A stretch of DNA of 44,616 bases. It comes from Clostridia bacterium. GTDB lineage: Bacteria > Bacillota > Clostridia > TANB77 > CAG-508. Location: assembly GCA_022790975.1 (NCBI GenBank), contig JAAVYF010000025.1, positions 1 through 44,616 of the forward strand, given 5' to 3'. Shown here piece after piece: positions 8,876 to 17,147 of this stretch. The translations under genes and the position numbers were made by a program. Position 1 is the stretch's first letter; each line of letters begins with the position of its first letter. The notes beneath the pieces were generated by a model. That model did not search any database and was not told where the DNA came from. It was given only the letters and a program-made list of their open reading frames with translations.

Positions 8876-9504
8876 AGAATTTATATTATTCATTATACTT
8901 TTTGGATTTTGAAACATTCCAACAACCAATTCCAAAATATGATGGAATAAGACCATATATGCAAATACCTTTTCAATATTCTTTGCATTATATAGAAAAT
9001 GAAAATGAAGAACTTAAACATAAAGAATTTTTAGCAGAGGTAGGAATTGATCCAAGAAGAAAACTAGCTGAAAAATTAGTAAATTATATTCCAAGAAATG
9101 CTTGTGTATTAGCATATAACATGCAATTTGAAAAAATGGTAATAAAAAACTTAGCAGAATTATATGAAGATTTAAGAGAAGATTTATTAATAATACATAA
9201 TAATATAAAAGACCTAATGATTCCTTTTGTAGATAGAATGTATTATTGTAAAGAGATGCAAGGTTCATATTCTATTAAATATGTTTTACCAGCACTATTT
9301 CTAGATAATCCAGAACTTGGCTATCATAATTTACCATTAGTACATAATGGTGGAGAGGCAATGAGTGTATTTGCAACACTTGACCAAAAAACAAAAGAAG
9401 AGCAAGAAGAAATAAGACAAGGACTTTTTGTTTATTGCAAATTAGATACTTATGCTATGGTTAAAATATGGGAAAAGTTGAATGAAGTTATAGGAGGAAA
9501 ATAA
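8872..9504 (+). CDS. DUF2779 domain, exonuclease-like half of the split nuclease
   Basis: The ATG at 8872 overlaps the upstream stop (ATGA), but there is no separate ribosome site typical of an independent gene. The N-terminus YYSLYFLDFETF matches the middle of full-length DUF2779 proteins. Candidate acidic exonuclease residues are Asp and Glu in FLDFETF, with LAYNMQFEK and the C-terminal CKLDTYAM, an RNase H-fold DEDD-like arrangement. This half probably works only as the C-terminal domain of the fused protein encoded from 8033. If the two halves are made separately, coupling through the ATGA overlap could keep them stoichiometric. Assignment to DUF2779 is from motif memory, not a search. 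Confidence 0.75.
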   Translation: MKNLYYSLYFLDFETFQQPIPKYDGIRPYMQIPFQYSLHYIENENEELKHKEFLAEVGIDPRRKLAEKLVNYIPRNACVLAYNMQFEKMVIKNLAELYEDLREDLLIIHNNIKDLMIPFVDRMYYCKEMQGSYSIKYVLPALFLDNPELGYHNLPLVHNGGEAMSVFATLDQKTKEEQEEIRQGLFVYCKLDTYAMVKIWEKLNEVIGGK

Positions 9505-9506
9505 GT

Positions 9507-10781
9507 ATGAAATTTAAAAGCAATTTATTTAATTATGCAACATCAGAATTATCACAAGATGCAATATTATGTTATATATTTAAAAATTTTTATAGCGAAA
9601 ATAAAGAAGAAAAGGAATGTTCAATTAATTTTATAAAAAAGTTTATTTTTAAAGATGATAATATACAAGTAAAAGAAATAAACAACCTAAAAAATAATAA
9701 TGATAGTATTAAGCAATATTCAAAATATGGATATATAGATATTTATTTGGATATAGAGATAGAAAAAGAAAATAAAAAAGAAAATTGGTTAATATTGATT
9801 GAGGATAAAACTGAAACATTTTTACACCCAAGAATTAAGAAAGAAAAAAATATATATGGAGAGGAAATAGGAAAAGAAGTTGCAGGACAATTAGATCGAG
9901 AAATAAATGGAGCGATAAACGATAAGAAGAAAGCAGATTACAACATTATGTACATTTTATTTAAAACTAAAGAAAACTACGAGATGCAATATTTTTATAA
10001 TTTTGACTTTTATAAAGCAGAATATGAAAAAAATCCTCAAATAAACAGGAACATAGAAATTCATAGGAGAGATATAGATGATTTTTTAGATGCTTTAAAA
10101 GATGTTAAAGATAATATAATATTGCAAATGATAAGAGAATACTATGAAAATCTAAAAATAGATGAAAAAAACACAAAAAAATTATTAGAAAAATTAAATT
10201 ACGAAGATGTAAAAAAATTAGATGAGTGTTTACGAAAAACTTTTGATTTTGATAGCAAAGAAGATGATGGAGTAATAATTTTTTTTAGACCAGATGGAAA
10301 TTCAAAACAACCATATAAAACAAGAATTAATATAGATAAAAATATAAAAAATGAAATAAAAAACTACATTCCATATATAGAAGAAAAAAAAGAACTGATA
10401 GAAAAAAGTCATTGGGGTATAGATATTGAGTGGATCGATTCAAGCAAAATAGAAATATCTGTAGTATTAAATATGTGTGAAGAAAAAGATTGTAATTATA
10501 TGTCATACACAAAATTATGTAATAAAAATAAAGAAAAATATGAAAGAAAAAGCGAAAGAAAAATAGAACTAATAGATATTCTAAATACCAATTTAGCACA
10601 AAAAAACGAAAACTATTGCAAGTTAAAAAAAGAAAAGAAAGCTTTGAAAATTTTAAATTACAAAATGGAATGTTTACCTAGTATTACAGGTAATGAATTA
10701 GTGAAAGTTATTATAGAAACAGTAGAAAAAGTATATAATGATTTAATTAAAGTATTAGAAGAATATGTGGAAGTTAAATAA
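9507..10781 (+). CDS. PD-(D/E)XK nuclease family protein
   Basis: Starts two bases after the previous stop with GGAGG upstream, so it is probably co-transcribed with the nuclease above. The 424-residue product begins FNYATSELSQDAILCYI, typical of a PD-(D/E)XK family that accompanies defence and mobile loci. The catalytic signature is visible as Asp in YIDIYLDIE (about residue 75) followed by Glu and Lys in LILIEDKTET (about residue 95), with QLDREI downstream. The C-terminal half is Lys/Glu-rich and I do not recognise it. It is probably a DNA endonuclease; specificity cannot be inferred. Confidence 0.75.
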   Translation: MKFKSNLFNYATSELSQDAILCYIFKNFYSENKEEKECSINFIKKFIFKDDNIQVKEINNLKNNNDSIKQYSKYGYIDIYLDIEIEKENKKENWLILIEDKTETFLHPRIKKEKNIYGEEIGKEVAGQLDREINGAINDKKKADYNIMYILFKTKENYEMQYFYNFDFYKAEYEKNPQINRNIEIHRRDIDDFLDALKDVKDNIILQMIREYYENLKIDEKNTKKLLEKLNYEDVKKLDECLRKTFDFDSKEDDGVIIFFRPDGNSKQPYKTRINIDKNIKNEIKNYIPYIEEKKELIEKSHWGIDIEWIDSSKIEISVVLNMCEEKDCNYMSYTKLCNKNKEKYERKSERKIELIDILNTNLAQKNENYCKLKKEKKALKILNYKMECLPSITGNELVKVIIETVEKVYNDLIKVLEEYVEVK

Positions 10782-10826
10782 TAGATCATTTGGATTTTAA
10801 TAATTACAATAAAAGAGGAAAAATAA

Positions 10827-11804
10827 ATGAAAGATAAACTACATACAAATTTGGGAAATATAATCTATATTTATGATGTTCTAAAAAAGCATTCAGATAT
10901 GAATCATATTTTAAGTGTAAAAGATATTATAAAATATGTAAAAGAAGAATTTGATGAAGAAATAGAAGATAGAACAGTAAGAAGAAACATAAGAGTGCTA
11001 ATAGAAAAATTAGATATAGATATAGAAACATTTAAAGAAAATAGACAAGGTTATTATTTAAGAACGAAAGAATTTGAGTTTAGTGAAATAAAAATGATGA
11101 TAGATTTACTGCATTATTCAAAATTTATGGAAGAAGCATTTTCACTTGAAATAGCAGAAAAATTAAAAGGTTTATTAAGCAAATATGAGCAAGAAACAAT
11201 TAGCAAAACAGAAAAAATAGAAGTATACAGCAAAAATATAAAGACAATAAACAAAGAAGTATTAAATAACATAGAAGTATTATCATATAATATAAAAGCT
11301 AAAACAAAAGTTGAATTTGAATATTATAAATATGATATCAATAAAAAATTAAAACTAGAAAAAACAAAAAAAGTAAGCCCTTATGCTATTCTTTGCGAAA
11401 ATGAATTTTATTACCTAATAGCTTATAACGAGAAATTTAATGAATTGTCATATTTTAGATTAGATAGAATTAAAAATATCAAATCAACTGAAATACCAAA
11501 TGTTAAAACTAATCAATCAATTAAAGATTTTGTACAAAGTTCTGTATATATGTTTGGAGGAGAAAGACAAATAATAGAATTAAAATGTGATATGTTAATA
11601 TTAGATGCAGTGATAGAAAAATTCGGAATGAATATAGAAATTCAAAAAATGGATGAGCATCATTTTAAAGTGACATTAAACGTTTGTCCTAAAGGGTTAA
11701 AAATGTGGATTATGCAATATTTGAATTATGTGGAAATTTTAAAACCATTATCAGTTCGAGAGGAATTAATAGATAACTTAAAAGAAATACTAAAAAAATA
11801 TTAA
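10827..11804 (+). CDS. WYL-domain transcriptional regulator
   Basis: 325 residues. An N-terminal winged-helix region (about 1-80, with DIIKYVKEEFDEEIEDRTVRRNIRVL) is followed by a linker and a WYL-type domain (about 160-240: KVEFEYYKYD, VSPYAILCENEFYYLIAY, FRLDRIKNI). A C-terminal extension (about 250-325) is typical of the family. WYL regulators often control defence or DNA-stress genes and are thought to sense nucleic acid or nucleotide ligands. It sits just upstream of the promoter of the AAA+ operon, which makes that operon, and its own upstream nuclease genes, the likely targets (inference). Confidence 0.85.
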   Translation: MKDKLHTNLGNIIYIYDVLKKHSDMNHILSVKDIIKYVKEEFDEEIEDRTVRRNIRVLIEKLDIDIETFKENRQGYYLRTKEFEFSEIKMMIDLLHYSKFMEEAFSLEIAEKLKGLLSKYEQETISKTEKIEVYSKNIKTINKEVLNNIEVLSYNIKAKTKVEFEYYKYDINKKLKLEKTKKVSPYAILCENEFYYLIAYNEKFNELSYFRLDRIKNIKSTEIPNVKTNQSIKDFVQSSVYMFGGERQIIELKCDMLILDAVIEKFGMNIEIQKMDEHHFKVTLNVCPKGLKMWIMQYLNYVEILKPLSVREELIDNLKEILKKY

Positions 11805-11847
11805 ATAGAATTCAATATAATGTAAATACATAATATGACCAATGTGT

Positions 11848-11876
11848 TTTACAATCAATAAAAAATCTTATATACT
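11848..11876 (+). promoter_or_regulatory. Promoter of the AAA+ operon, overlapping a terminator
   Basis: TTTACA (11848-11853), a 17-base spacer and TATACT (11871-11876). The -10 box lies within the loop of the hairpin at 11860-11899. Termination of the upstream transcript and initiation of the downstream one therefore share DNA. It is a natural place for the WYL protein to bind. Confidence 0.55.
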
Positions 11877-11899
11877 AATAATGTAGATAAGATTTTTTT
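11860..11899 (+). terminator. Terminator between the WYL gene and the AAA+ gene
   Basis: AAAAAATCTTAT (11860-11871) pairs with ATAAGATTTTTT (11887-11898), ending in seven Ts. It lies 56 bases after the WYL stop. Confidence 0.8.
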
Positions 11900-11924
11900 A
11901 GTTGTGAAAGGAATTGGAATAAAA

Positions 11925-13517
11925 ATGGAAAATTTAGAAAAAAAGAGTATAATAATGAAAGAAGAAACTACAGAAGATATTTTAGAAAGTTTAGATAAGT
12001 GTTATGGTGTAACTTTTTTTAGAAAGAAACTAAAAGAATATGTAGAATATATTAGACTAAAAAAAGAAAACAAGATAAATATAGGAAATAATAATATTAT
12101 ACTATTCTGTGATAACACTTCTAAAGATTACGAAAAAGAAGTAGAGATAATTAGTAAAATATTAATAAAAGAAAACATAATAGAAGATGACAACATAACA
12201 ATTATTAATGACTTATATTCTTTGAAAAATATCGAATTAGAGAAAAATAGACTTTATATTATAGATGATGAAAATAGAGTAGATAGAAAATTAGAAAGAA
12301 TCATTAAAAATAATCCAACTTGTATATTTGTTGTTATCATAAAAGATTCAAAATTAATGTCAAAAAGAGATAAAGATAACACACTAGAGATGTTACAAAG
12401 AAACTTTTATTGGGAACTAAATATAATAGATCCTACACTGGAAGAAAAGATGCAATATATAAAAAGTGTAGCAAAACAAAATGGATTAAAAATAAATTTA
12501 GAAGATTGGATAATAAAATCTATTGCAAAAGATTCAATGATAGAAATAGATAAAACACTTATTGGAGCTTGTATTAAAGCAAATAAACAAGAATTAGAAG
12601 AAATAAATACAGATTGTTTTGGGGTAGACGATTTTTTGTTTAAATGGGATAATCCCGAAACAGATAAAAATTCACAATATGGATTACGTAAATTAAATTC
12701 TTTAATTGGATTAACTGATGTAAAAGAACAAATAAGGAAAATATTGAGTTATGTTGAAGTAGACAGAGAACGAGGTGGAGAAGGGATGACTATGCTACAC
12801 ATGTGTATGTGTGGAAATCCTGGCACAGGAAAATCAACAGTGGCAAGAATAATTGGCGATATATTTGCAGAAAATAATGTATTAAGAACTGAAAGAATTT
12901 TTGTAGAAGCAAGTCGAGAAGATTTGATTGGTGAATATGTAGGACATACAGCGCCAAAAACAAAAAAGGTTATACAACAAGCAATAGGTGGTGTTTTGTT
13001 TATAGATGAAGCATATTCACTAATACAAGGTCCAGATGGACGAAGGAATGACTATGGATATGAGTGTATAGCAACATTAATTAAAGAAATGGAAGATTAT
13101 AGAGAAGATTTGTGTGTTATATTAACAGGTTATCCAGAAGAAATGGAAAGACTGATAAACGCAAATCCAGGTTTAAAAAGCAGAATACAATTTTTTATAG
13201 ATTTTCCAGATTATAATGTAGAAGAATTATATGAAATATTTTTAAAACAAATTAAAGAAGATTTTCTTAAATTAGAAAAAGGTTGTAAAGAAATTGTAAC
13301 CAACTATTTTGAAAACGAAGTGAAATTAAAAAAAGAGAATTTTGCAAATGGGCGTTTAGTACGAAATCTAGTAGAAAAGATAAAATTTGAACAAGCTGTG
13401 CGAATCAAAGAAAAGGGTTGTGTTGATTTATATACAATAACACCACAAGACATAAAAAATGTGGTAGATAAAATTAAAACTGTAGAAAATAAAAGAAGAA
13501 TAGGATTTGGAGTATAA
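11925..13517 (+). CDS. CbxX/SpoVK-type AAA+ ATPase
   Basis: ATG 11925 is chosen over GTG 11904 because GAAAGGAAT precedes it. The 530-residue product has an N-terminal region (about 1-240) that looks like a degenerate AAA-like domain without a Walker A motif. A complete AAA+ module follows: LIGLTDVKEQIRKI, Walker A CGNPGTGKST, a pore-like GEYVGHTAPKT segment, Walker B GVLFIDEAYSL, sensor 1 VILTGYPEEM and a C-terminal lid with GRLVRNLVEK. Single or tandem AAA domains of this kind (CbbX, SpoVK, ESX EccA) remodel protein complexes. Here the neighbours are unknown small proteins, so the client is probably one of them. No membrane segments are seen. Confidence 0.85.
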   Translation: MENLEKKSIIMKEETTEDILESLDKCYGVTFFRKKLKEYVEYIRLKKENKINIGNNNIILFCDNTSKDYEKEVEIISKILIKENIIEDDNITIINDLYSLKNIELEKNRLYIIDDENRVDRKLERIIKNNPTCIFVVIIKDSKLMSKRDKDNTLEMLQRNFYWELNIIDPTLEEKMQYIKSVAKQNGLKINLEDWIIKSIAKDSMIEIDKTLIGACIKANKQELEEINTDCFGVDDFLFKWDNPETDKNSQYGLRKLNSLIGLTDVKEQIRKILSYVEVDRERGGEGMTMLHMCMCGNPGTGKSTVARIIGDIFAENNVLRTERIFVEASREDLIGEYVGHTAPKTKKVIQQAIGGVLFIDEAYSLIQGPDGRRNDYGYECIATLIKEMEDYREDLCVILTGYPEEMERLINANPGLKSRIQFFIDFPDYNVEELYEIFLKQIKEDFLKLEKGCKEIVTNYFENEVKLKKENFANGRLVRNLVEKIKFEQAVRIKEKGCVDLYTITPQDIKNVVDKIKTVENKRRIGFGV

Positions 13518-13521
13518 AATT

Positions 13522-14013
13522 ATGGCAGATTATTTGATGGATATTGTTTATTATTATCCATATAAAGCGTATGATATTATTCGCGATGTGATCGGTTTTG
13601 TATGGGCAAAAAATAAAGAAAATGTTAATAAGAGTAATATTATAAATTCACTATATTTTAGTATAAGAAACTTTAATATATGCTTATATTTAAAAACAAA
13701 TATAGAAGAAAATAAAAGAAAATTGACTTTGGAAGAATTTAAAAAATATACAGTAGAATTATTTAAAAATTCTATTTATGATTTGCAATCAATAAAGAAT
13801 GCAATAGAAGAAAGAGAGGAATTTTATTTTGATACAAATATAAGTATAGCAATACAAGATATAGAAACATTAAATTTAGATAACTTATATCAAGTTATCG
13901 TAGAAGTTTTTGAATGGATATATATAAAGAAAATGAATTTAGATAATATTGAACGTATAGAAATTATTAAAAAATTAGAGAAATTATTAGAGAAATATGA
14001 AAAGGATGTGTAG
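13522..14013 (+). CDS. Unknown protein, AAA+ operon
   Basis: ATG 13522 is preferred; a TTG at 13507 overlapping the ATPase stop is the alternative. About 163 residues, predicted mostly helical, rich in Ile, Glu, Asn and Lys, with no signal peptide, cysteine cluster or motif I recognise. It begins four bases after the ATPase stop and ends three bases before the next gene, so translational coupling is likely. It may be a partner or client of the ATPase (inference from spacing only). Confidence 0.65.
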   Translation: MADYLMDIVYYYPYKAYDIIRDVIGFVWAKNKENVNKSNIINSLYFSIRNFNICLYLKTNIEENKRKLTLEEFKKYTVELFKNSIYDLQSIKNAIEEREEFYFDTNISIAIQDIETLNLDNLYQVIVEVFEWIYIKKMNLDNIERIEIIKKLEKLLEKYEKDV

Positions 14014-14016
14014 AAA

Positions 14017-14895
14017 ATGAGTTATATAATGAAAAAAGTAAGTCAAGATATATTGAAAAGTAAGAAATTTGAATATTTAGGTTTATGGTTTTCAAACTTA
14101 GACACAGCAATTATAAAAAGAAAAGCAATTAAGAAATTCGAAATAGATACTATTTTGACAGGCGGTCGTTTTAATGAAAAGAGTGTATTGAAATTTAGGC
14201 TAGAACTGGATAAAGCATATTGTGATAATAAGTTATTAGAATATGATTATGATCCACATGAACGAATACCTATAGAAGAAAGAGAAACGATTACAGAATT
14301 AATAGATAATAAAAAACATATATCTATTAGTGATATATATTTATTAGACAAAGATTTAGAGCAATATGATAAATATCATGTTTTTTACAAATGTACAGAT
14401 ATAGATACATCAAATACAGATGTATATATTCGTAGAAGAATAACAGAAGATACAATTTGTCTAATGATGGATATGGCTTTTGAAATAGCAATTATAGATT
14501 CGGAATTTGAAATTGCTTCTGATAAATATATTTCAAAAATAGAAGAACAAAAAAATAAAGTTCATTTTATGAAAGAAAAGAAAGCAGTAGAAAATTTTAT
14601 GAAAAATAATAATGATGTGGTAGATTATGACCCTAATGCCACTACTAATTCTGTATATTTTTATAGAATTTATTTTCTAGAAGATGAGTTAAATATTTTA
14701 AATAGAAATGGTTATATGACAATTGAAGAAACAATAGAAGCGTTAAAAAAAGAACCACCAATAAAATATACAAATCAATATGAAGATATACAAATAATAA
14801 TAGAAAAACATTATTTTTCTGATGAATATGCTTATTGTAAAGTGATATTTAATAGAAAATGGGAAGTTATTAAAATAGAAACAAGTAAAAAGTAG
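14017..14895 (+). CDS. Unknown protein, AAA+ operon
   Basis: 292 residues, no signal peptide or membrane segment. It starts three bases after the preceding stop. Visible stretches include LTGGRFNEKSVLKFRLELD near the N-terminus and DVYIRRRITEDTICLMMDMAFE near the middle; the sequence is charged and not low-complexity. I do not recognise the family. Its tight position in the AAA+ operon suggests a shared job with the ATPase and the next gene. Confidence 0.7.
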   Translation: MSYIMKKVSQDILKSKKFEYLGLWFSNLDTAIIKRKAIKKFEIDTILTGGRFNEKSVLKFRLELDKAYCDNKLLEYDYDPHERIPIEERETITELIDNKKHISISDIYLLDKDLEQYDKYHVFYKCTDIDTSNTDVYIRRRITEDTICLMMDMAFEIAIIDSEFEIASDKYISKIEEQKNKVHFMKEKKAVENFMKNNNDVVDYDPNATTNSVYFYRIYFLEDELNILNRNGYMTIEETIEALKKEPPIKYTNQYEDIQIIIEKHYFSDEYAYCKVIFNRKWEVIKIETSKK

Positions 14896-14908
14896 GAGTG
14901 TAAAAATA

Positions 14909-15958
14909 ATGATAGATATATATGAATTAATAAATTCAAAAGCAATTAGTGAATACTGTCGAAAAATAGAACATAAATTTAATACAGAAGAATTAGCAGT
15001 TTTAATTTATAGAAATAAAATAATGAATATAGACGAAAAGATAAGTGCATATGAAGAATTAATAAAAGATTATCCAGATATGGAAGTAATAGAAAGAATA
15101 AATTGCAAACACTATGATAGTGTAAAAGTAATGATAAAAGAAGAAATAAAAAGAATTAAAGAATTAAAAGAAAAACTAGAGGAAGAAGAACAAGATGTAA
15201 TTTATACATATAATTATTGGTGCAATTGTGTAGATAATATTATTACAACTGGAAAAGACGAATATAGAGATGTTTATAAAACATTTAAGAAAGTACAAAA
15301 AGAGATAGATAATGAATTAAAAGAAGATAAAGAACAAGAAATTATTAGTTTTTTAATTAGAAAGAGAGAATTCTCAAAAGACAGTAAATACAATATTGTG
15401 GCAGAATATAAACTTAATAAAGATAGAAAGTTAGAAATGGTAAACATATATGATTTTAATAATGAATGGTTAGATATTCATGGTATTTGTTTAAACATAC
15501 CAACACCATTTAAAAGAGGAGATTTATTAATTGCCACATCTCAAACACCTTTTGCAGGAGGGCATATTTTAAATTATAAAAAATTTCCATTTGTATTAGA
15601 CAATTTGATAACTTGGAATGATAAGTTTCAAGATAGATTAAGTAGAGGAAATTTTGATACCTCTGATATGCAAGGTCCAGGTTATATAATAAATGACAAT
15701 AACGAACTTCTTTATGACAATGTTTTTGATTATGATAATTGGGAATATTTTGATGGGAATTTAAAAGGTATCGATAGATTATTAAAAGCAGTGAGTAGTT
15801 TGTTAAAAGACGAAATCGATATTACATTATTTATAAGTGCCTATGAGAAAATAATACAAGAACATCATAGTTCATTTTATTGGTTTACTGACGAAGGATT
15901 AAAATTATGTGGTTTTAGTGAAAAGGAGATATTAGAAATTAGAGAAAATGAAATATGA
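14909..15958 (+). CDS. Unknown conserved-looking protein, AAA+ operon
   Basis: 349 residues with an AGGAG site before the ATG. A short N-terminal helical part carries KDYPDMEVIERINCKHYDS. A charged coiled-coil-like stretch (about 70-95) follows, then a mixed alpha/beta domain containing NIPTPFKRGDLLIATS and FDTSDMQGPGYI. It resembles orphan hypothetical proteins I have seen in other Clostridia, but I cannot name a family or function. It is the last intact gene of the operon. Confidence 0.7.
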   Translation: MIDIYELINSKAISEYCRKIEHKFNTEELAVLIYRNKIMNIDEKISAYEELIKDYPDMEVIERINCKHYDSVKVMIKEEIKRIKELKEKLEEEEQDVIYTYNYWCNCVDNIITTGKDEYRDVYKTFKKVQKEIDNELKEDKEQEIISFLIRKREFSKDSKYNIVAEYKLNKDRKLEMVNIYDFNNEWLDIHGICLNIPTPFKRGDLLIATSQTPFAGGHILNYKKFPFVLDNLITWNDKFQDRLSRGNFDTSDMQGPGYIINDNNELLYDNVFDYDNWEYFDGNLKGIDRLLKAVSSLLKDEIDITLFISAYEKIIQEHHSSFYWFTDEGLKLCGFSEKEILEIRENEI

Positions 15959-16006
15959 TAAGTAAAAGTTAGGACTAAGGTAATATAAAGAAGGAGAAAA
16001 ATTATA

Positions 16007-16644
16007 ATGAAAATAAAAGAAATTAGTGATGTCAACAAAATTTTAATGGAAATCTCAAACATAGATGATAGTATAAAAAAGTCAGATAAAGAAGAAATGG
16101 TTATATTAAATTTAAAGGATTATACAAAAGATGTAGCTTTGGTACGTATGAAAGTAAATTAGAAAAAAGAAGATGTATGAATCTATATATTATAAGAACT
16201 CTATGTAGTAGTGATAAAGTATATGTATACAAAGATGATAATGGTTTATTAGGAATTATAGGAATAGACTATCATAAAAAGAAGGCTTTGAAAAAAGTTA
16301 TATCTAATATAGCCTTGAAAACTTTTTGCTTATTTATTACAAAGAAAGAAAAAAAGGGACTATATAAATATTATTTTGGTACTGAAAATGCATATAATGG
16401 AAAGACCTATTGTGAGAGTGAAATAACACTACTAATGGTTGATAAGGAAAAAAGAGGTTTAGGAGTAGGAAAAGAATTAATAGAATATGTAGAAAATAAA
16501 TTAAGAAAGATTAGTGTTGCAAATGTAGGAGTAAATACAGATTCATGTTGTGATTATAAATTCTATGAAAAGATAAAATATGCTCGAGTATTTGAAGGTA
16601 ATTTTAATGAAGATGATATATATTTTTATAAAAAAGATTTCTAA
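16007..16644 (+). pseudogene. GNAT-like acetyltransferase with one -1 frameshift
   Basis: Two overlapping pieces. The 5' part starts at ATG 16007 behind AAGGAG and would stop at 16160-16162. The 3' part is the frame ending at 16644 and contains the acetyl-CoA binding signature KRGLGVGKELIEYVENKL. Adding one base near the TTT at 16138-16140 joins them as DVAFGTYESKLEKRRC and gives a 212-residue protein, a normal GNAT size. The break may be a true mutation or a sequence error. If the 3' part is translated alone from ATG 16177, it lacks the N-terminal strands of the fold. Substrate unknown. Confidence 0.6.
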
Positions 16645-16759
16645 GTAGAATGTACAAGTTAGAGTATATAGAAAATAATAAAGTAATTTAAGAGGATGGC
16701 TTAAGAAAAAACTTTTACTTGATTCGTTTGAAAAAATTGCATTTTATAGCCAATATTAA

Positions 16760-16790
16760 TTTTGTGTTGTCAAAATCACCCAAGGAGGTG
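16760..16790 (+). repeat. Right copy of imperfect 31-bp direct repeat flanking the island
   Basis: TTTTGTGTTGT, ten bases, then CAAGGAGGTG, as at 7742-7772. Homology to the penicillin-binding protein starts exactly at the CAAGGAGGTG block, so this marks the junction where the 5' part of that gene was lost. Confidence 0.5.
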
Positions 16791-17059
16791 GTGTCGCAGC
16801 ACCAATTGCAGGAGAGATTTTAGGAGAAGTATTACCATATTTAGAAATTCAAAAATCTAATGAAAATGAAAAACAAACTATTCCTGTTCCAGATGTAAAA
16901 GGTATGAGTTTAAAAGATGCTCAAGAAATTCTAAAAGATTTCGAAATTCAGATAATTTCAGATGGAGAATACACAAAGGATTCTAGTATTTATAAACAAA
17001 TCCCAGAGTCTGGTATTGAAATTTCTACTTCAGGAAAAGTTATATTGTATGTGAAATAA
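16781..17059 (+). pseudogene. C-terminal stump of a SpoVD/FtsI-type penicillin-binding protein with PASTA domain
   Basis: The frame from 16781 encodes QGGGVAAPIAGEILGEVLPY, the end of a transpeptidase domain. A complete PASTA domain follows (PVPDVKGMSLKDAQEIL to the C-terminal GKVILYVK). There is no start codon, the frame has a stop at 16757-16759, and the ~500 residues of transpeptidase are missing. The stump sits directly upstream of murE, where a division or sporulation class B PBP gene is expected in Firmicutes. It is therefore what remains after the island replaced or displaced the 5' part. Confidence 0.8.
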
Positions 17060-17082
17060 TTTAATAAAAATATTTTTTTTGG

Positions 17083-17111
17083 TAGACAGTTTTATTGTTT
17101 TAATATATAAT
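17083..17111 (+). promoter_or_regulatory. Promoter of murE
   Basis: TAGACA (17083-17088), a 17-base spacer and TATAAT (17106-17111), 36 bases before the ATG. This lets the cell-wall genes be transcribed although the normal upstream operon is interrupted. Confidence 0.65.
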
Positions 17112-17147
17112 ACCATTGAAAAAATATTTCGTTTGGAGGAATCTATA

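Noticed and set aside
9014..9268. Minus-strand ORF inside the DUF2779 segment
   Set aside because: Antisense shadow of a strongly coding plus-strand frame, with Leu/Ile-rich translation and no start signals.
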